Positions 49,296 to 58,300 of a DNA stretch of 64,000 nucleotides are shown here, piece after piece. Source of the DNA: Plantactinospora mayteni. Its GTDB lineage: Bacteria > Actinomycetota > Actinomycetes > Mycobacteriales > Micromonosporaceae. A program made the position numbers and the translations under genes. The first letter of the stretch is position 1, and each line of letters begins with the position of its first letter. Under the pieces are notes generated by a model. The model saw nothing but the letters and a program-made list of their open reading frames with translations. It did no database searches and had not been told where the DNA came from. The stretch spans positions 124,001 through 188,000 of the forward strand of contig NZ_BONX01000026.1 in NCBI RefSeq assembly GCF_016862935.1, in the 5' to 3' direction.

Positions 49296-50717
49296 CTACT
49301 GCGGAGGACGCCGGGCCGGCGGCAGGATCAGGGTGGCGTCCGGGCCACCGGCCGGAGGCTGCTCCGGAGGTACGGACCCGTCCGGTCGGGGCGGCGCGGC
49401 ACCCGGCCGGGCCGGCACGTCGCCCGGGGCCACCGAACCGGCCCGGGCCGGCGGCACCCCGTACGGAGTCACACCGTGCGGAGTCGCTCCGTGCGGCGGT
49501 ACCCCGTGCGGAGTCGCTCCGTGCGGCGGTACCCCGTGCGGCGGTACCGGTCCGGGCTGCCGGGGCGGTGTGGTGCCGGCCGGTCGCGGTGGCGTCACTC
49601 CGGCGGCGGGCAGGATCAGCGTCTGGTCGCCGACGACCGGCGGTACGCCGCCCGGCCGCCCGTCAGGCGCCCGTCCGGCGGCGCCGACCGGCCCGGAGCC
49701 GGGCAGCGGCCCGACCGACCCGACCGGCCCGACACCGGGCGTCTGCACGCCGCTGCGGAAGACCGGGCCTACCGGCGTGATCCGGGCCGTCGGATCCGCA
49801 CCGCTGCCGAAGACCGTGCCTACCGGGGTGATCCGGGCCGTCGGGTCCGCACCGGTCGGCGCGATCCGGGGGGTCGGTGCGATCCGGGTGGTGGGCTCGG
49901 CACCGAGCAGCACGATCCGGGCGGTCGGATCCGCACCGGCCGACGGCGCACCGGCAGCCCGGCCACCCTCCGCCCGGCTCCGCCGGATCAGCAGCACCAT
50001 CAGGGCGATCCCGATCCCGACCATCACCACGCCGACCACCATCACCAGGCCGCCCAGCCCGAGCGAGCCGCCAGAGGAGTCGGCGGCGGCCGGCTTCGTC
50101 GGCAGGGCGACGGCCCCGTCCTGGGTGGCCTCCGCGCCCGGCACCTCGGTGGCCTGCGCGGTCGCGGACGGGGTCACCAACTCGGGGATACGTTCCGACG
50201 AATCGGCGGCGTCCCCGGTCCGGCCGGTCACCCGGGCCGAGTCGCTGTCCCGACCGAGCAGCCGGCCGCCCGCCGCGTACGCCTCGGCCACCAGGGTCAC
50301 CCGGCCGCCCGGCACACCTTCGGCCAGGATCACCCGGTACCGGCTGGACACGCTCTTCTTCTCGCAGAGTTCGGGCTTCTCCGGTGCGGTGCGCTCCCCC
50401 ACCACCAGCCCGTTCGCGGCATCCGAGACCGACACCCGGCGCCAGTCACCGTCGACGTCGACCTGCATCTCGACCCGGTCGGCGGTCAGCCCCGGCAGGT
50501 GCACGCCGAGCGCGGTACGGACGTTCACGCAGTCGCCGTCGTCCATCGAGACGTTCACCGTCACCGAGCCCGGTGAGCCGCCCGCGCTGATCGACTTGGG
50601 TACGCGGACGCGTACCGACTCGTCCTCGGCCACGGCCGGGGCGGCGGCGAGTGACACCGTCGTGCCGACCAGTACGCAGACGGTACCCAGCCAGGTCGCG
50701 CCACGCCGTACCGACAT
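49296..50717 (-). CDS. Secreted/single-pass membrane protein with repeat-rich Pro tail
   Basis: A 473-residue protein. A signal peptide with an AxA-type end (LAAAPAVAEDE) is followed by a beta-rich extracellular domain (about residues 30-180). A membrane helix at about 215-240 (GLVMVVGVVMVGIGIALMVL) and basic RRSR anchor lead to a long cytoplasmic tail. The tail has repeats: GADPTARITPVG units, then HGVPP/HGATP units. Two copies of a TLILP motif occur, GDQTLILPAAG and at the very end PDATLILPPARRPPQ. Function unknown. The Thr-rich repeats could be kinase or FHA targets, which is a guess. Confidence 0.6.
   Translation of the reverse strand: MSVRRGATWLGTVCVLVGTTVSLAAAPAVAEDESVRVRVPKSISAGGSPGSVTVNVSMDDGDCVNVRTALGVHLPGLTADRVEMQVDVDGDWRRVSVSDAANGLVVGERTAPEKPELCEKKSVSSRYRVILAEGVPGGRVTLVAEAYAAGGRLLGRDSDSARVTGRTGDAADSSERIPELVTPSATAQATEVPGAEATQDGAVALPTKPAAADSSGGSLGLGGLVMVVGVVMVGIGIALMVLLIRRSRAEGGRAAGAPSAGADPTARIVLLGAEPTTRIAPTPRIAPTGADPTARITPVGTVFGSGADPTARITPVGPVFRSGVQTPGVGPVGSVGPLPGSGPVGAAGRAPDGRPGGVPPVVGDQTLILPAAGVTPPRPAGTTPPRQPGPVPPHGVPPHGATPHGVPPHGATPHGVTPYGVPPARAGSVAPGDVPARPGAAPPRPDGSVPPEQPPAGGPDATLILPPARRPPQ
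49481..49540. repeat. Exact 30-bp tandem repeat in the tail of the membrane protein gene
   Basis: Two exact 30-base units (49481-49510 and 49511-49540), each starting GAGTCGCTCCGTGCGGCGGT, flanked by partial copies. They encode the alternating HGVPP and HGATP peptides. Confidence 0.9.
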
Positions 50718-50892
50718 GATTACCTCGCTCGTCGCAGTACAAGATCAGGGCACAGGCTACCGGTGTACCGGCAGCCACCCTCTCTCATGCCCGACCGGCA
50801 CCGTGCTGAATCCTCCGGTGGTGGCCGAAAGTGACCCCTCTGCGACCAGACGCCACCAGACGCGACCGGACGCGACCGGACGGCTCCCGCCG

Positions 50893-51603
50893 TTACACCC
50901 CGGCGAGTTTGCGCAGTTCAGCCCGGCAGAGCTGGTCGGCCTGCCGGGTGGTCTCCGGCAACCGGTAACGCGGGGTGAGCCGGAGCACCTGAGCGCAGGC
51001 GTTGTCCAGATCCATCCGGTGCCCCACCGAGACGAAGACCGGTTTGACGTCGTCCCGGGTCCGCAGCACCCGGCCGACCTGCTCCGTACCGTCGCGCAGC
51101 GGCGCCCAGGACCCGCGTCGGCGATCCGGTCCGGCCCACGTGCCGACCAGCGGGGTCTTGCCGACGCCGATCGCCGGACGGTCGGTGAGCACGCCCAGGT
51201 GGCAGGCGAGCCCGAACCGGCGCGGGTGGGCGAGCCCGTGCCCGTCGCAGACCAGCAGCTCCGGCTCGACGGTCAGCCGGGCGAGCGCGGTGAGCAGGGC
51301 GGGCAGCTCCCGGAAGGCGAACAGCCCGGGTACGTAGTCGAAGGCGGCCCGGCCGGTGGCCACCGCCGTGTCGAGTACTTCCAGGGTGGTCGGGTCCAGC
51401 ACGGTCACCGCGGCGGCGAGCCGGTCGCCGTCCTCGGCGTACGCCACGTCGAGCCCGGCCACCGTGCGGGGTGCGGTCGGCCCCGGCCCGGCCAGGTCGA
51501 CCAGTGGACGCAGCCGATCCTGCACCGCCTCCGCCTCGGCCACGGTGCCCGGGGTCTCGATCGTGGCGGAGACGGTGGACAGCTCCGGCGGTCGGGTTAC
51601 CAC
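50893..51603 (-). CDS. nfi: Endonuclease V (deoxyinosine 3'-endonuclease)
   Basis: A 236-residue endonuclease V that nicks DNA one base 3' of deoxyinosine. Motifs are RTVAGLDVAYAEDGDRLAAA (metal-binding Asp), YVPGLFAFRELPALLTAL (Glu), LLVCDGHGLAHPRRFGLACH (Asp and His) and IGVGKTPLVGTW. The C-terminal VSVGHRMDLDNACAQVLRL is also conserved. The GTG at 51603 overlaps the aldehyde dehydrogenase stop by seven bases, which supports coupled translation. Confidence 0.92.
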   Translation of the reverse strand: MVTRPPELSTVSATIETPGTVAEAEAVQDRLRPLVDLAGPGPTAPRTVAGLDVAYAEDGDRLAAAVTVLDPTTLEVLDTAVATGRAAFDYVPGLFAFRELPALLTALARLTVEPELLVCDGHGLAHPRRFGLACHLGVLTDRPAIGVGKTPLVGTWAGPDRRRGSWAPLRDGTEQVGRVLRTRDDVKPVFVSVGHRMDLDNACAQVLRLTPRYRLPETTRQADQLCRAELRKLAGV

Positions 51604-53060
51604 TCGATCCCGCTCAGCACCATCACCCGGGCTTCGGTGTAGTCCTCCATCGCGCTGCGTACCCCCTCCCGGCCGACGCCGCTGCCCTTCACCCCGCCGT
51701 ACGGCATCTGGTCGGCCCGGTACGACGGCACGTCCCCGACGATCACCCCACCGACCCGGAGCGTCCGGTACGCGGTGAACGCGGTCTGGAGACTGTGCGT
51801 GAAGATCCCGGCCTGCAACCCGTACGCCGAGTCGTTGACAGCGGCGAACGCGCCCGCGTCGTCCGGCACCGGCGCCACCACCAGGACCGGCCCGAAGACC
51901 TCCTCGGTGTTGACCCGGCACTCCGGCGGCACCCCGGTCAGCACGGTGGGGGCGTAGCAGGTGCCCTCGCGGCGCCCGCCCAGCTCGACGGTGGCACCGG
52001 CCGCCACCGCCTCGTCGACCCAGCTCTCCACACGCCGGGCGGCGGTCTCGTCGATCAGCGGCCCGACGTCGGTCGCCTCGTCGGCCGGATCCCCGGTACG
52101 CAGTGCGGCGACCGCCGCGACCAGCCGGGGGAGGAAGCCGTCGAGCAGCCACTCGTGCACGAAGACCCGCTGCACCGCGATGCAGCTCTGCCCGGCCTGG
52201 TAGTTGCCGAAGGTGGCGATCCGGTGCGCGGCGTGGTCGAAGTCGTCGGCGCTGGCCCAGTCCGCGCAGACCACCGCGGCGGCGTTGCCACCCAACTCCA
52301 GCGTGACGTGCTTGCCCGGTACCGCCTGCCGGATCGCCGCGCCGACCGGCCCGGAGCCGGTGAACGACACCACCGGGAGCCGGGGGTGGCGGACCAGGTC
52401 ACCGGCCCGGTCGTTCGGCAGCGGCAGCACCGAGCACATCCCGGCCGGCAGACCGCTGTCCGGACCGTCCGGCTCGGTCACCTCGGCCAGCAACTCGCCG
52501 AGGAGCAGCGCGGTCAGCGGGGTCGCCGGGGCCGGCTTGACCACGATCGGCGCCCCGACCGCCAGCGCGGGGGCGACCTTGTGCGCGACCAGGTTCAGCG
52601 GGAAGTTGAACGGGGTGATGCCGAGCACCGGCCCCCGGGGCAGCCGGCGTACCAGCGCGATCCGGCCCTCCCCGGTCGGCTCGGTGTCCAGTCGCTGCAT
52701 CTCGCCGGACCAGCGCCGGGCCTCCTCGGCGCCCCACCGGAAGGTGGCGACCGCGCGGGCGACCTCGGCCCTCGCCCATCTGACCGGCTTGCCGCTCTCG
52801 GCGGTGATCAGTCGGGCGAACTCCTCGGCCCGCTCGGCGAGCCGCCGGGACACCTGGTCCAGCGCTCCGGCCCGGACGTGCGCCGGCAGCGCGGCGGCCC
52901 GGTCCGCCACCGCAGCGGCGGCGGCGACCGCCGTCTCGACCTGCTCCGGGTCGGCGTGGCTGGTCCGGCCGACTTCGCGGCCGTCGTACGGATGCCGGAC
53001 CACGAACGGATCGGCGCCCCGGGCCGGCCGGCCGGCGAGGAGGAACGGCACGGACTCCAC
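51597..53060 (-). CDS. Aldehyde dehydrogenase family protein
   Basis: A 487-residue NAD(P)-dependent aldehyde dehydrogenase. Motifs are GITPFNFPLNLVAHKVAPAL, VVKPAPATPLTALLLGELL, VSFTGSGPVGAAIRQAVP, the general base in VTLELGGNAAAVV and the catalytic Cys in YQAGQSCIAVQRVFVHEW. The C-terminal PYGGVKGSGVGREGVRSAM is typical for phosphorylating-like or lactaldehyde-type members. The substrate is not clear. The gene starts with GTG at 53060 and is followed with overlap by nfi. Confidence 0.92.
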   Translation of the reverse strand: MESVPFLLAGRPARGADPFVVRHPYDGREVGRTSHADPEQVETAVAAAAAVADRAAALPAHVRAGALDQVSRRLAERAEEFARLITAESGKPVRWARAEVARAVATFRWGAEEARRWSGEMQRLDTEPTGEGRIALVRRLPRGPVLGITPFNFPLNLVAHKVAPALAVGAPIVVKPAPATPLTALLLGELLAEVTEPDGPDSGLPAGMCSVLPLPNDRAGDLVRHPRLPVVSFTGSGPVGAAIRQAVPGKHVTLELGGNAAAVVCADWASADDFDHAAHRIATFGNYQAGQSCIAVQRVFVHEWLLDGFLPRLVAAVAALRTGDPADEATDVGPLIDETAARRVESWVDEAVAAGATVELGGRREGTCYAPTVLTGVPPECRVNTEEVFGPVLVVAPVPDDAGAFAAVNDSAYGLQAGIFTHSLQTAFTAYRTLRVGGVIVGDVPSYRADQMPYGGVKGSGVGREGVRSAMEDYTEARVMVLSGIEW

Positions 53061-53180
53061 GCCCGGCAGCCTACCGCTCCGGTACCGCCCGACGACGGCT
53101 CACCACTCGCCGCCCCCCGCCCGACACGATCCTCGGGTGGCCGGCTAGCTGCCCTCCCCTCGCCTGGCGCAGTGACTCGG

Positions 53181-53984
53181 CTAGCCGGGGGATGACCGCT
53201 CGCCGTCTCCCTCGCCCGGCACGGTGCTCGGCTGGCCGGCGGGTTGCCGATCGCCCTCTCCCTCGCCGGGAGTGGAGTTCAGGTAGTCGTGCAGCCGGCT
53301 CGACCCTTCGAGCATCGCGGTAGCCCGCTCGGTCAACTCCAGTTGGCGCCGTGCCACGGCGACCCGGAGCGCGGCCGTACTGCCGGTGCGGCGGAGACCG
53401 TCGAGGATCGGCCGGATCTGCGGCAGCAAATAGCGACTCCGCCGGAGCATGCTGATCATCTGCGCGTCCCGGATCTCGGCCGGACCGAACCGGCGGTATC
53501 CGGTGCCCCGTTCCCGCTCCGGCACCAGCAACCCGGCGGCCTCCCAGACCCGAAGCGCCGACGTACGCACACCCAGCCGGGCCGCCAACTCGCCGATCCG
53601 CAGCGCCAGCCGGGGCACGGTCACCGACTCGGTCTCCTCCTCGGCAACCGCCTCCAGAGCCGTACCGGTCTCGGCGAGCGAACGACGCTCCTCGTGCAGC
53701 CCGGCATGACTGGCGTCGACCAACGCCAGCGCGGCCGGCAGGTCCCCGACATGCACCGCGCACATGATCGACCGAGCGGTCTCCCAGCCGTACCCCCGAG
53801 CCAGGGCCCGGTACGTCAACAACGCCCGGCGGTGCCGCTCGTCGAACTGGCGGTATCCCGACGCACTCCGGGGCGCCGGGGGCAGCACCCCGGCGTCGAG
53901 ATAGTTGCGGACCTGCTGGGTGGAGATGCCGGCCAGCCGGGCGAGATCGACGGGGCGCAGTCTCCGCTCCGCCCGGCTCACCAC
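53181..53984 (-). CDS. TioE-like regulator with two MerR-type DNA-binding domains
   Basis: A 267-residue regulator with two MerR-type HTH domains. The first (about residues 10-75) has LRPVDLARLAGISTQQVRNY and SASGYRQFDERHRRALLTY. The second (about 125-195) has LRIGELAARLGVRTSALRVW and GTGYRRFGPAEIRDAQMISM. This double layout is seen in TioE-family proteins of actinobacteria. The end is a low-complexity Gly/Glu/Asp-rich tail (GEGEGD repeated twice) whose DNA has imperfect repeats. GTG codons at 53984 and 53981 are both possible starts. It sits alone between two minus-strand units. Confidence 0.85.
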   Translation of the reverse strand: MVSRAERRLRPVDLARLAGISTQQVRNYLDAGVLPPAPRSASGYRQFDERHRRALLTYRALARGYGWETARSIMCAVHVGDLPAALALVDASHAGLHEERRSLAETGTALEAVAEEETESVTVPRLALRIGELAARLGVRTSALRVWEAAGLLVPERERGTGYRRFGPAEIRDAQMISMLRRSRYLLPQIRPILDGLRRTGSTAALRVAVARRQLELTERATAMLEGSSRLHDYLNSTPGEGEGDRQPAGQPSTVPGEGDGERSSPG

Positions 53985-54123
53985 GCCGTCCCGCCACCCG
54001 GAGCCCGGTACGCCGGGTTGAGGGTTTCCAGACGCATCCGCCCAGGATAGGCCCTGAGGTTGGCAGAACTGAGGTTGCCGAAACTCTCAAGGTCTTTCGG
54101 AGCAACGCTCGAAGGCCCGCTGA

Positions 54124-54657
54124 CTACTCGCCGACCGTGCCGTCGAGCAGTTCCCGGGCGATGTCGAGGTGACCGAGGTGCCGGGCGTACTCCTGGAAGA
54201 GGTGGAAGAGGATGCGGCCGAGCGACGGCGCCTGCGCGGCGGTGCGGAACCGCCCGCCGAGCCGGGCCGGCTGGGCCAGGTCGGCGGTGGCGGCCAGGGC
54301 CCGGGACCGGCGTACCTCGTCGTGATAGGCCGCCAGTACGTCGTCGACGGACTCGTCGGCCGACACCCGCCACTCGGCCTCGTCGTCGTCCGACAGGTAC
54401 GCCACGACGTCCTCGGCGGCGAAGCCCCAGCGCATCCACCGCCGCTCCACCCAGCCGAGATGCTTGACCAGTCCGAGTGGAGACCAGCCGAGCGGCTCCA
54501 CCGGGGCGCGGAGTTCCGGTTCGCTCAACCCGTCGATCTTGCGCAGCAGCGCCTCCCGGTACCAGTCCAGGTAACGGAGAAGCAGTTCGTGCGGGTCGGC
54601 GACGTCGACCGGCGGATCGTCGAGGGTCGCCGGCCGGCGATCGGGCGATGCGGACAT
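54124..54657 (-). CDS. DinB-family protein (DUF664)
   Basis: A 177-residue four-helix-bundle protein of the DinB/DUF664 group. It has LLLRYLDWYREALLRKIDGL, GWSPLGLVKHLGWVERRWMR and a C-terminal LFHLFQEYARHLGHLDIARE. Conserved His residues (KHLGW, HLFQE, HLGH) form a metal site. In actinobacteria many of these are thought to be thiol transferases using mycothiol. It is 21 bases downstream of the alpha/beta hydrolase in the same direction, so probably one transcript. Confidence 0.9.
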   Translation of the reverse strand: MSASPDRRPATLDDPPVDVADPHELLLRYLDWYREALLRKIDGLSEPELRAPVEPLGWSPLGLVKHLGWVERRWMRWGFAAEDVVAYLSDDDEAEWRVSADESVDDVLAAYHDEVRRSRALAATADLAQPARLGGRFRTAAQAPSLGRILFHLFQEYARHLGHLDIARELLDGTVGE

Positions 54658-54678
54658 GCCGGCGAGGCTAGCGAATCG

Positions 54679-55524
54679 TCACCGCTGGACCAGCGATGAG
54701 AGCAGGGCCGCGGCCTCGCCCGGGCGGACCAGCACACTGGCATGGCTGACATCGAGCGACCGGACGTCGAACCGGTTGGCGGGGGTCAGCGCGTCAGCCT
54801 CGGCGATGAACCGGTCCTGGAGCGCGACCGGAATCGACCGGTCGGCGGTGAGCCGAACGTAGGTGCGCGGAATCCGGCCCCAGGTCTCGGCGTCGACCCG
54901 CTCCTCGCCGGCGTCCAGACTCTCGTCCGGCTCCAGGGTGTTCAGATATCCGTAGAACTCGTCGTCGGTGCCGTCGGCCAGCGTCGCCTCCCGAAGCGTT
55001 GCGAGCAGTGCGGGATCGGCGGTACGCCAGTTGAAGCGCAGCGCGCCGAGTTCCGCCGGATTCGCGGCGACCAGGCCGCCGACCCCGGACAGCGCGGTCG
55101 ACGCGTTCTCCGCCGAGGTCTGATAGCCGGCCGGGGTGTCGTCAACGCAGCACCACGCCGAGATATAGACCAGCCGGTCCAGCAGTTCCGGGGCGGCGTT
55201 GCCGACCCCGGTCAGGGTGAGCCCACCCCGGCTGTGACCGACGAGGATCACCGGCCCGTGCTCGCGTACCCGCTTCACCACGTCCAGGACGTGCGCCACG
55301 TTGTCCGCGTGCCCGATGCCGGCCATCGCGCTCGGCGCGGTCGCCAGGGCGGCGAGATCCTGCGGCGTCTGGTAGGCCGCCGGAAACGTCGCGCCGAACC
55401 CATGCCCGGGCAGGTCGACGGCGAGCGAACGGTGCCCGCGCAAGGTCAACTCGCGCTGCATCGGTGCCCAGGTGAACGAGTTGCTGGCGGCACCGTGAAC
55501 GAAAACAAAGGTCGGAGCGGTCAT
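54679..55524 (-). CDS. Alpha/beta hydrolase
   Basis: A 281-residue alpha/beta hydrolase. The oxyanion region is FVFVHGAASNSFTW, the nucleophile elbow VILVGHSRGGLTLTGVGNAA (Ser about residue 98), and the catalytic His lies in SLDVSHASVLVRPGEA (about 260). The Asp is probably in YVRLTADRSIPVALQDRF. The Trp/Cys-rich cap sits at about 120-200. It resembles hydrolases of the salicylate/methyl ester esterase type, substrate unknown. The gene has no signal peptide. It precedes the DinB gene. Confidence 0.88.
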   Translation of the reverse strand: MTAPTFVFVHGAASNSFTWAPMQRELTLRGHRSLAVDLPGHGFGATFPAAYQTPQDLAALATAPSAMAGIGHADNVAHVLDVVKRVREHGPVILVGHSRGGLTLTGVGNAAPELLDRLVYISAWCCVDDTPAGYQTSAENASTALSGVGGLVAANPAELGALRFNWRTADPALLATLREATLADGTDDEFYGYLNTLEPDESLDAGEERVDAETWGRIPRTYVRLTADRSIPVALQDRFIAEADALTPANRFDVRSLDVSHASVLVRPGEAAALLSSLVQR

Positions 55525-55609
55525 GCCGGAATGATGCCATCGCCGCCATCTCGCCCCCGAAGGCGATCATGATCACGAACGGAAAGGTATGGCCTCCGGT
55601 TGGCATCGG

Positions 55610-57964
55610 TCAGCCGCGACCCCCGTCGGCGCCGCCGGTCAGTCGGCTCAGCAGTTCCTCGGCCCGCTCGGCGAACCCCTCGTGGCCGGTCGCGGCGGCC
55701 TGTCGCAGGAACTCGGCCGCGGCCTCCCGGTCGCCGTCCTCGGCGGCCAGTTCGCCGAGCCGGAAGGTGGCCTCGGCGATCACGGCCGGATCGTACGCGA
55801 ACTTCAGCGCCCGCTGGTACCAGGTGCGGGTTCCCTCATGGTCGCCCAGCCAGTAGTGCAGTTCGCCGAGATGTGCGGCGGCCAGCGGCTGCTGGATGCT
55901 GTCAGCCTTCGCGCCCCGCTGATACCACGTGAGCGCGCTCGGCAGGTCCCGGCGGCGCTTGGCGATACCGCCGAGCAGCATGGCCGCGGTGGCCTCGGCG
56001 CCGGGCTCGTTGGCCAACATCCCGACGGCGCGTTGCAGGTGCGCCTCGGCCACGTCGTCCTCGCCCAGGTTGTACGCCGTCCAGCCGAGGCCGAGGGTGG
56101 CCTGGCCGACCCGCTTCGCGCCGAGGTCGATGGCCTGCTGGTAGGCGGCGCGGGCCTGTTCCTGGTCATCCTCCTCGGCGTCCCGGGTGCGCAGCGCGTC
56201 GCCGAGGCGTACCGCGATCTCGGCCAGGGCCTTGCTGTTCTTCCTGTCGTCAAGGTCGCGGGACGCGGCGATGCTGTGCGCGGTCCGCGCGGCAGCCACC
56301 GCACCCTCCGGGTCGTTCAGTTCGAGCAGCAACGAGGCGAGTTCCCTGGACGCGTGCAGGGCGGCGTCGGTCGTGCCGCCGATCTCGACCGCCTTCCGGT
56401 ACGCCTCGGCCGCCTCCCACAGGCCGTCCCGCCGTTTCCGCCGGACACCGGCCTTCCCCCGGGACCGGCCGCGTACCACCGGGTCCTGCTCACGTTCGAT
56501 CAACATGTAGTGCAGGTAGGGCTCGTCTTTGATATCGCCGCTCTTGATGAGCGCGCGTAGCTTGTCGGCCGTCAGGTGCACCTCCTCCGGCGGCTCGACG
56601 GGCGGCCCGGCGCGGTAGACGCGGATCTCGCCCCCGTACCCCTGGCTGCCGGTGACCACCGAGGTCGCGAGCGTGCTGCCGTCGGGGGACCAGGTCGGAG
56701 TGACATAACCGCCACCCGACCGGCAGCTCATCAGCAGCGCACCGTCGGAGACCCGCCACAGGTCGATCAGCTTGTCCTCGGGGTTGTCCGGGAACGAACT
56801 CGACCGCCCAACCGCTGCCAGGTAGGCCCCGTCCGGGCGGACGATCGCCCCGGGCCGGAGCCCGCTGACCGTGGCGAGCAGTCGCCCATCCTCAGGGTCC
56901 AGGACATGCACGTCCTTGCCCTGCCCCACGAACATCCGGCGCTCGTCGGCGCTGAAGGAGACGCTGCCGACGTACTTCTTTCCTCGGGGCAGGTGCAGCA
57001 GGCGCGACTCGCCGGACGAGGTCAGCACATCGACCCAGGCGCCGTAGCCGGTGAAGCCGCCGTACCCGCCGTCGGCACGGTGCCTGCCGAAGCCACTGTC
57101 GGCCCGGTACCGCCCGGTACGGGAGCGGAACATCCGTGGTTGCGGGGCGACGTCCACCTCCGTGCCGGTGTCGACGTCGTACGCCCGGGTCGGCGCCTCG
57201 TCGCCGCCCTCGACGAGCCGCTTGGTGAGCTGGTGCGTGCCGGGCACCCACTGGATGTCCTGCCCCCACAGCTCGCTGTCCGGGATTCGGACGTGTTCGG
57301 TCCAGTCATCGGTGCGGAACACCACCAGTTCGCACGCCTGGCTGGTGACCGCGAGGTACCGCCCGTCGTCGGAGAAGGCCACGTCGCTGGGCGTGCCGGC
57401 GTCCCCGCTCCCACCGGGGAACGGGTTGAGCGTCAGCGCGGGCTCGCGCAGGTCGAGCACGGTGGGCGCGTCGGCCTCCAACACCTGGTCGGTGATGATC
57501 GGGTACGAGGTGGTGGCCCAACTGCGGCCCGGGGTCAGCGTCTCCAGCCAGCGCGGATCGGTGACCCAGACGTCGAAGTCGGCCTGCACCAGCAGGTCCT
57601 CGTCAGACCATCCGCCCGCACGCTCGTAGTAGAAGTCGTGCAGGTGCGCCCAATCGTCGTCGGCCACCGGGTGGTTTCGAGTCGCCACCCGGTCAACACG
57701 CCGGACGTACCGGTGGGCGTTCGCGGCCGACCAGTCCTCGTCGAGGATCTGCTTGACGCTCACCATCCGCAGCGGATGGGGCGTGGTGACCGGCTCGAAG
57801 CGCTGTGCGCCCCACAGCTCGTGCAGGAAGAAGCTCGGATCGTCGGGAATCGGCGCGTGGGTCTTGCCTCCGGTGTCGTAGTACACGACGAAGACACGGA
57901 AGCTGACCCGCAGCTCATCGGGCGCGACGTCGAGGACACGGAGGCCGTACAGATCGGTGGACAT
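55610..57964 (-). CDS. Beta-propeller plus TPR protein with a novel N-terminal domain
   Basis: A 784-residue soluble protein. Residues about 1-150 form an unrecognised domain (LYGLRVLDVAPDELRVSFRV, FVVYYDTGGKTHAPIP). Residues about 165-470 read as WD40-like blades: SDVAFSDDGRYLAVTSQACE, VGSVSFSADERRMFVGQGKD and YVTPTWSPDGSTLATSVVTG. A basic linker (RGRSRGKAGVRRKRRD) follows. Residues about 510-784 carry five or more TPR/Sel1-type repeats, e.g. GLWEAAEAYRKAVEIGG, ALTWYQRGAKADSIQQPLA and TRTWYQRALKFAYDPAVIAE. It has no catalytic motif and looks like a scaffold or sensor. The ATG at 57964 was chosen over one 20 codons upstream because of family-like text. Confidence 0.7.
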   Translation of the reverse strand: MSTDLYGLRVLDVAPDELRVSFRVFVVYYDTGGKTHAPIPDDPSFFLHELWGAQRFEPVTTPHPLRMVSVKQILDEDWSAANAHRYVRRVDRVATRNHPVADDDWAHLHDFYYERAGGWSDEDLLVQADFDVWVTDPRWLETLTPGRSWATTSYPIITDQVLEADAPTVLDLREPALTLNPFPGGSGDAGTPSDVAFSDDGRYLAVTSQACELVVFRTDDWTEHVRIPDSELWGQDIQWVPGTHQLTKRLVEGGDEAPTRAYDVDTGTEVDVAPQPRMFRSRTGRYRADSGFGRHRADGGYGGFTGYGAWVDVLTSSGESRLLHLPRGKKYVGSVSFSADERRMFVGQGKDVHVLDPEDGRLLATVSGLRPGAIVRPDGAYLAAVGRSSSFPDNPEDKLIDLWRVSDGALLMSCRSGGGYVTPTWSPDGSTLATSVVTGSQGYGGEIRVYRAGPPVEPPEEVHLTADKLRALIKSGDIKDEPYLHYMLIEREQDPVVRGRSRGKAGVRRKRRDGLWEAAEAYRKAVEIGGTTDAALHASRELASLLLELNDPEGAVAAARTAHSIAASRDLDDRKNSKALAEIAVRLGDALRTRDAEEDDQEQARAAYQQAIDLGAKRVGQATLGLGWTAYNLGEDDVAEAHLQRAVGMLANEPGAEATAAMLLGGIAKRRRDLPSALTWYQRGAKADSIQQPLAAAHLGELHYWLGDHEGTRTWYQRALKFAYDPAVIAEATFRLGELAAEDGDREAAAEFLRQAAATGHEGFAERAEELLSRLTGGADGGRG

Positions 57965-58300
57965 TAGACCTTCCACAGTCGAGGGATTGACGAGAAAGCC
58001 AATCATCACTGACGCGTCCGACAAATCGGTCCCGGATATGCCGTGCGCCGGTACCGGGATTCCGGTTAGCCTGCCTCCGTGGCCAGTCCTGCCGCTTCGG
58101 CGTACTCCGAGGTGCCCTCGCCCGGGTCGTCTCCGACTGTGGGCCGACGGCGTCCGGTGGCTCGTTCCCGAGCCCGCCGAGGCCGCCTGAGCTGACCAGC
58201 CCGATCACGACCGGCGGACCGATCCGCCGGTACTTCCGTACGTCGATCAGTCCGCTCCCATCCCGTCCGGCAACGGACCGGAGCGAGAGAGGCGTACCCG
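57965..58300. other. Divergent promoter region of argS and the propeller gene
   Basis: About 335 bases between the two divergent starts. The argS ribosome site (GAGCGAGAGAGG, just before 58301) is clear. No gene, strong hairpin or T-box-like element is visible. Confidence 0.4.
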
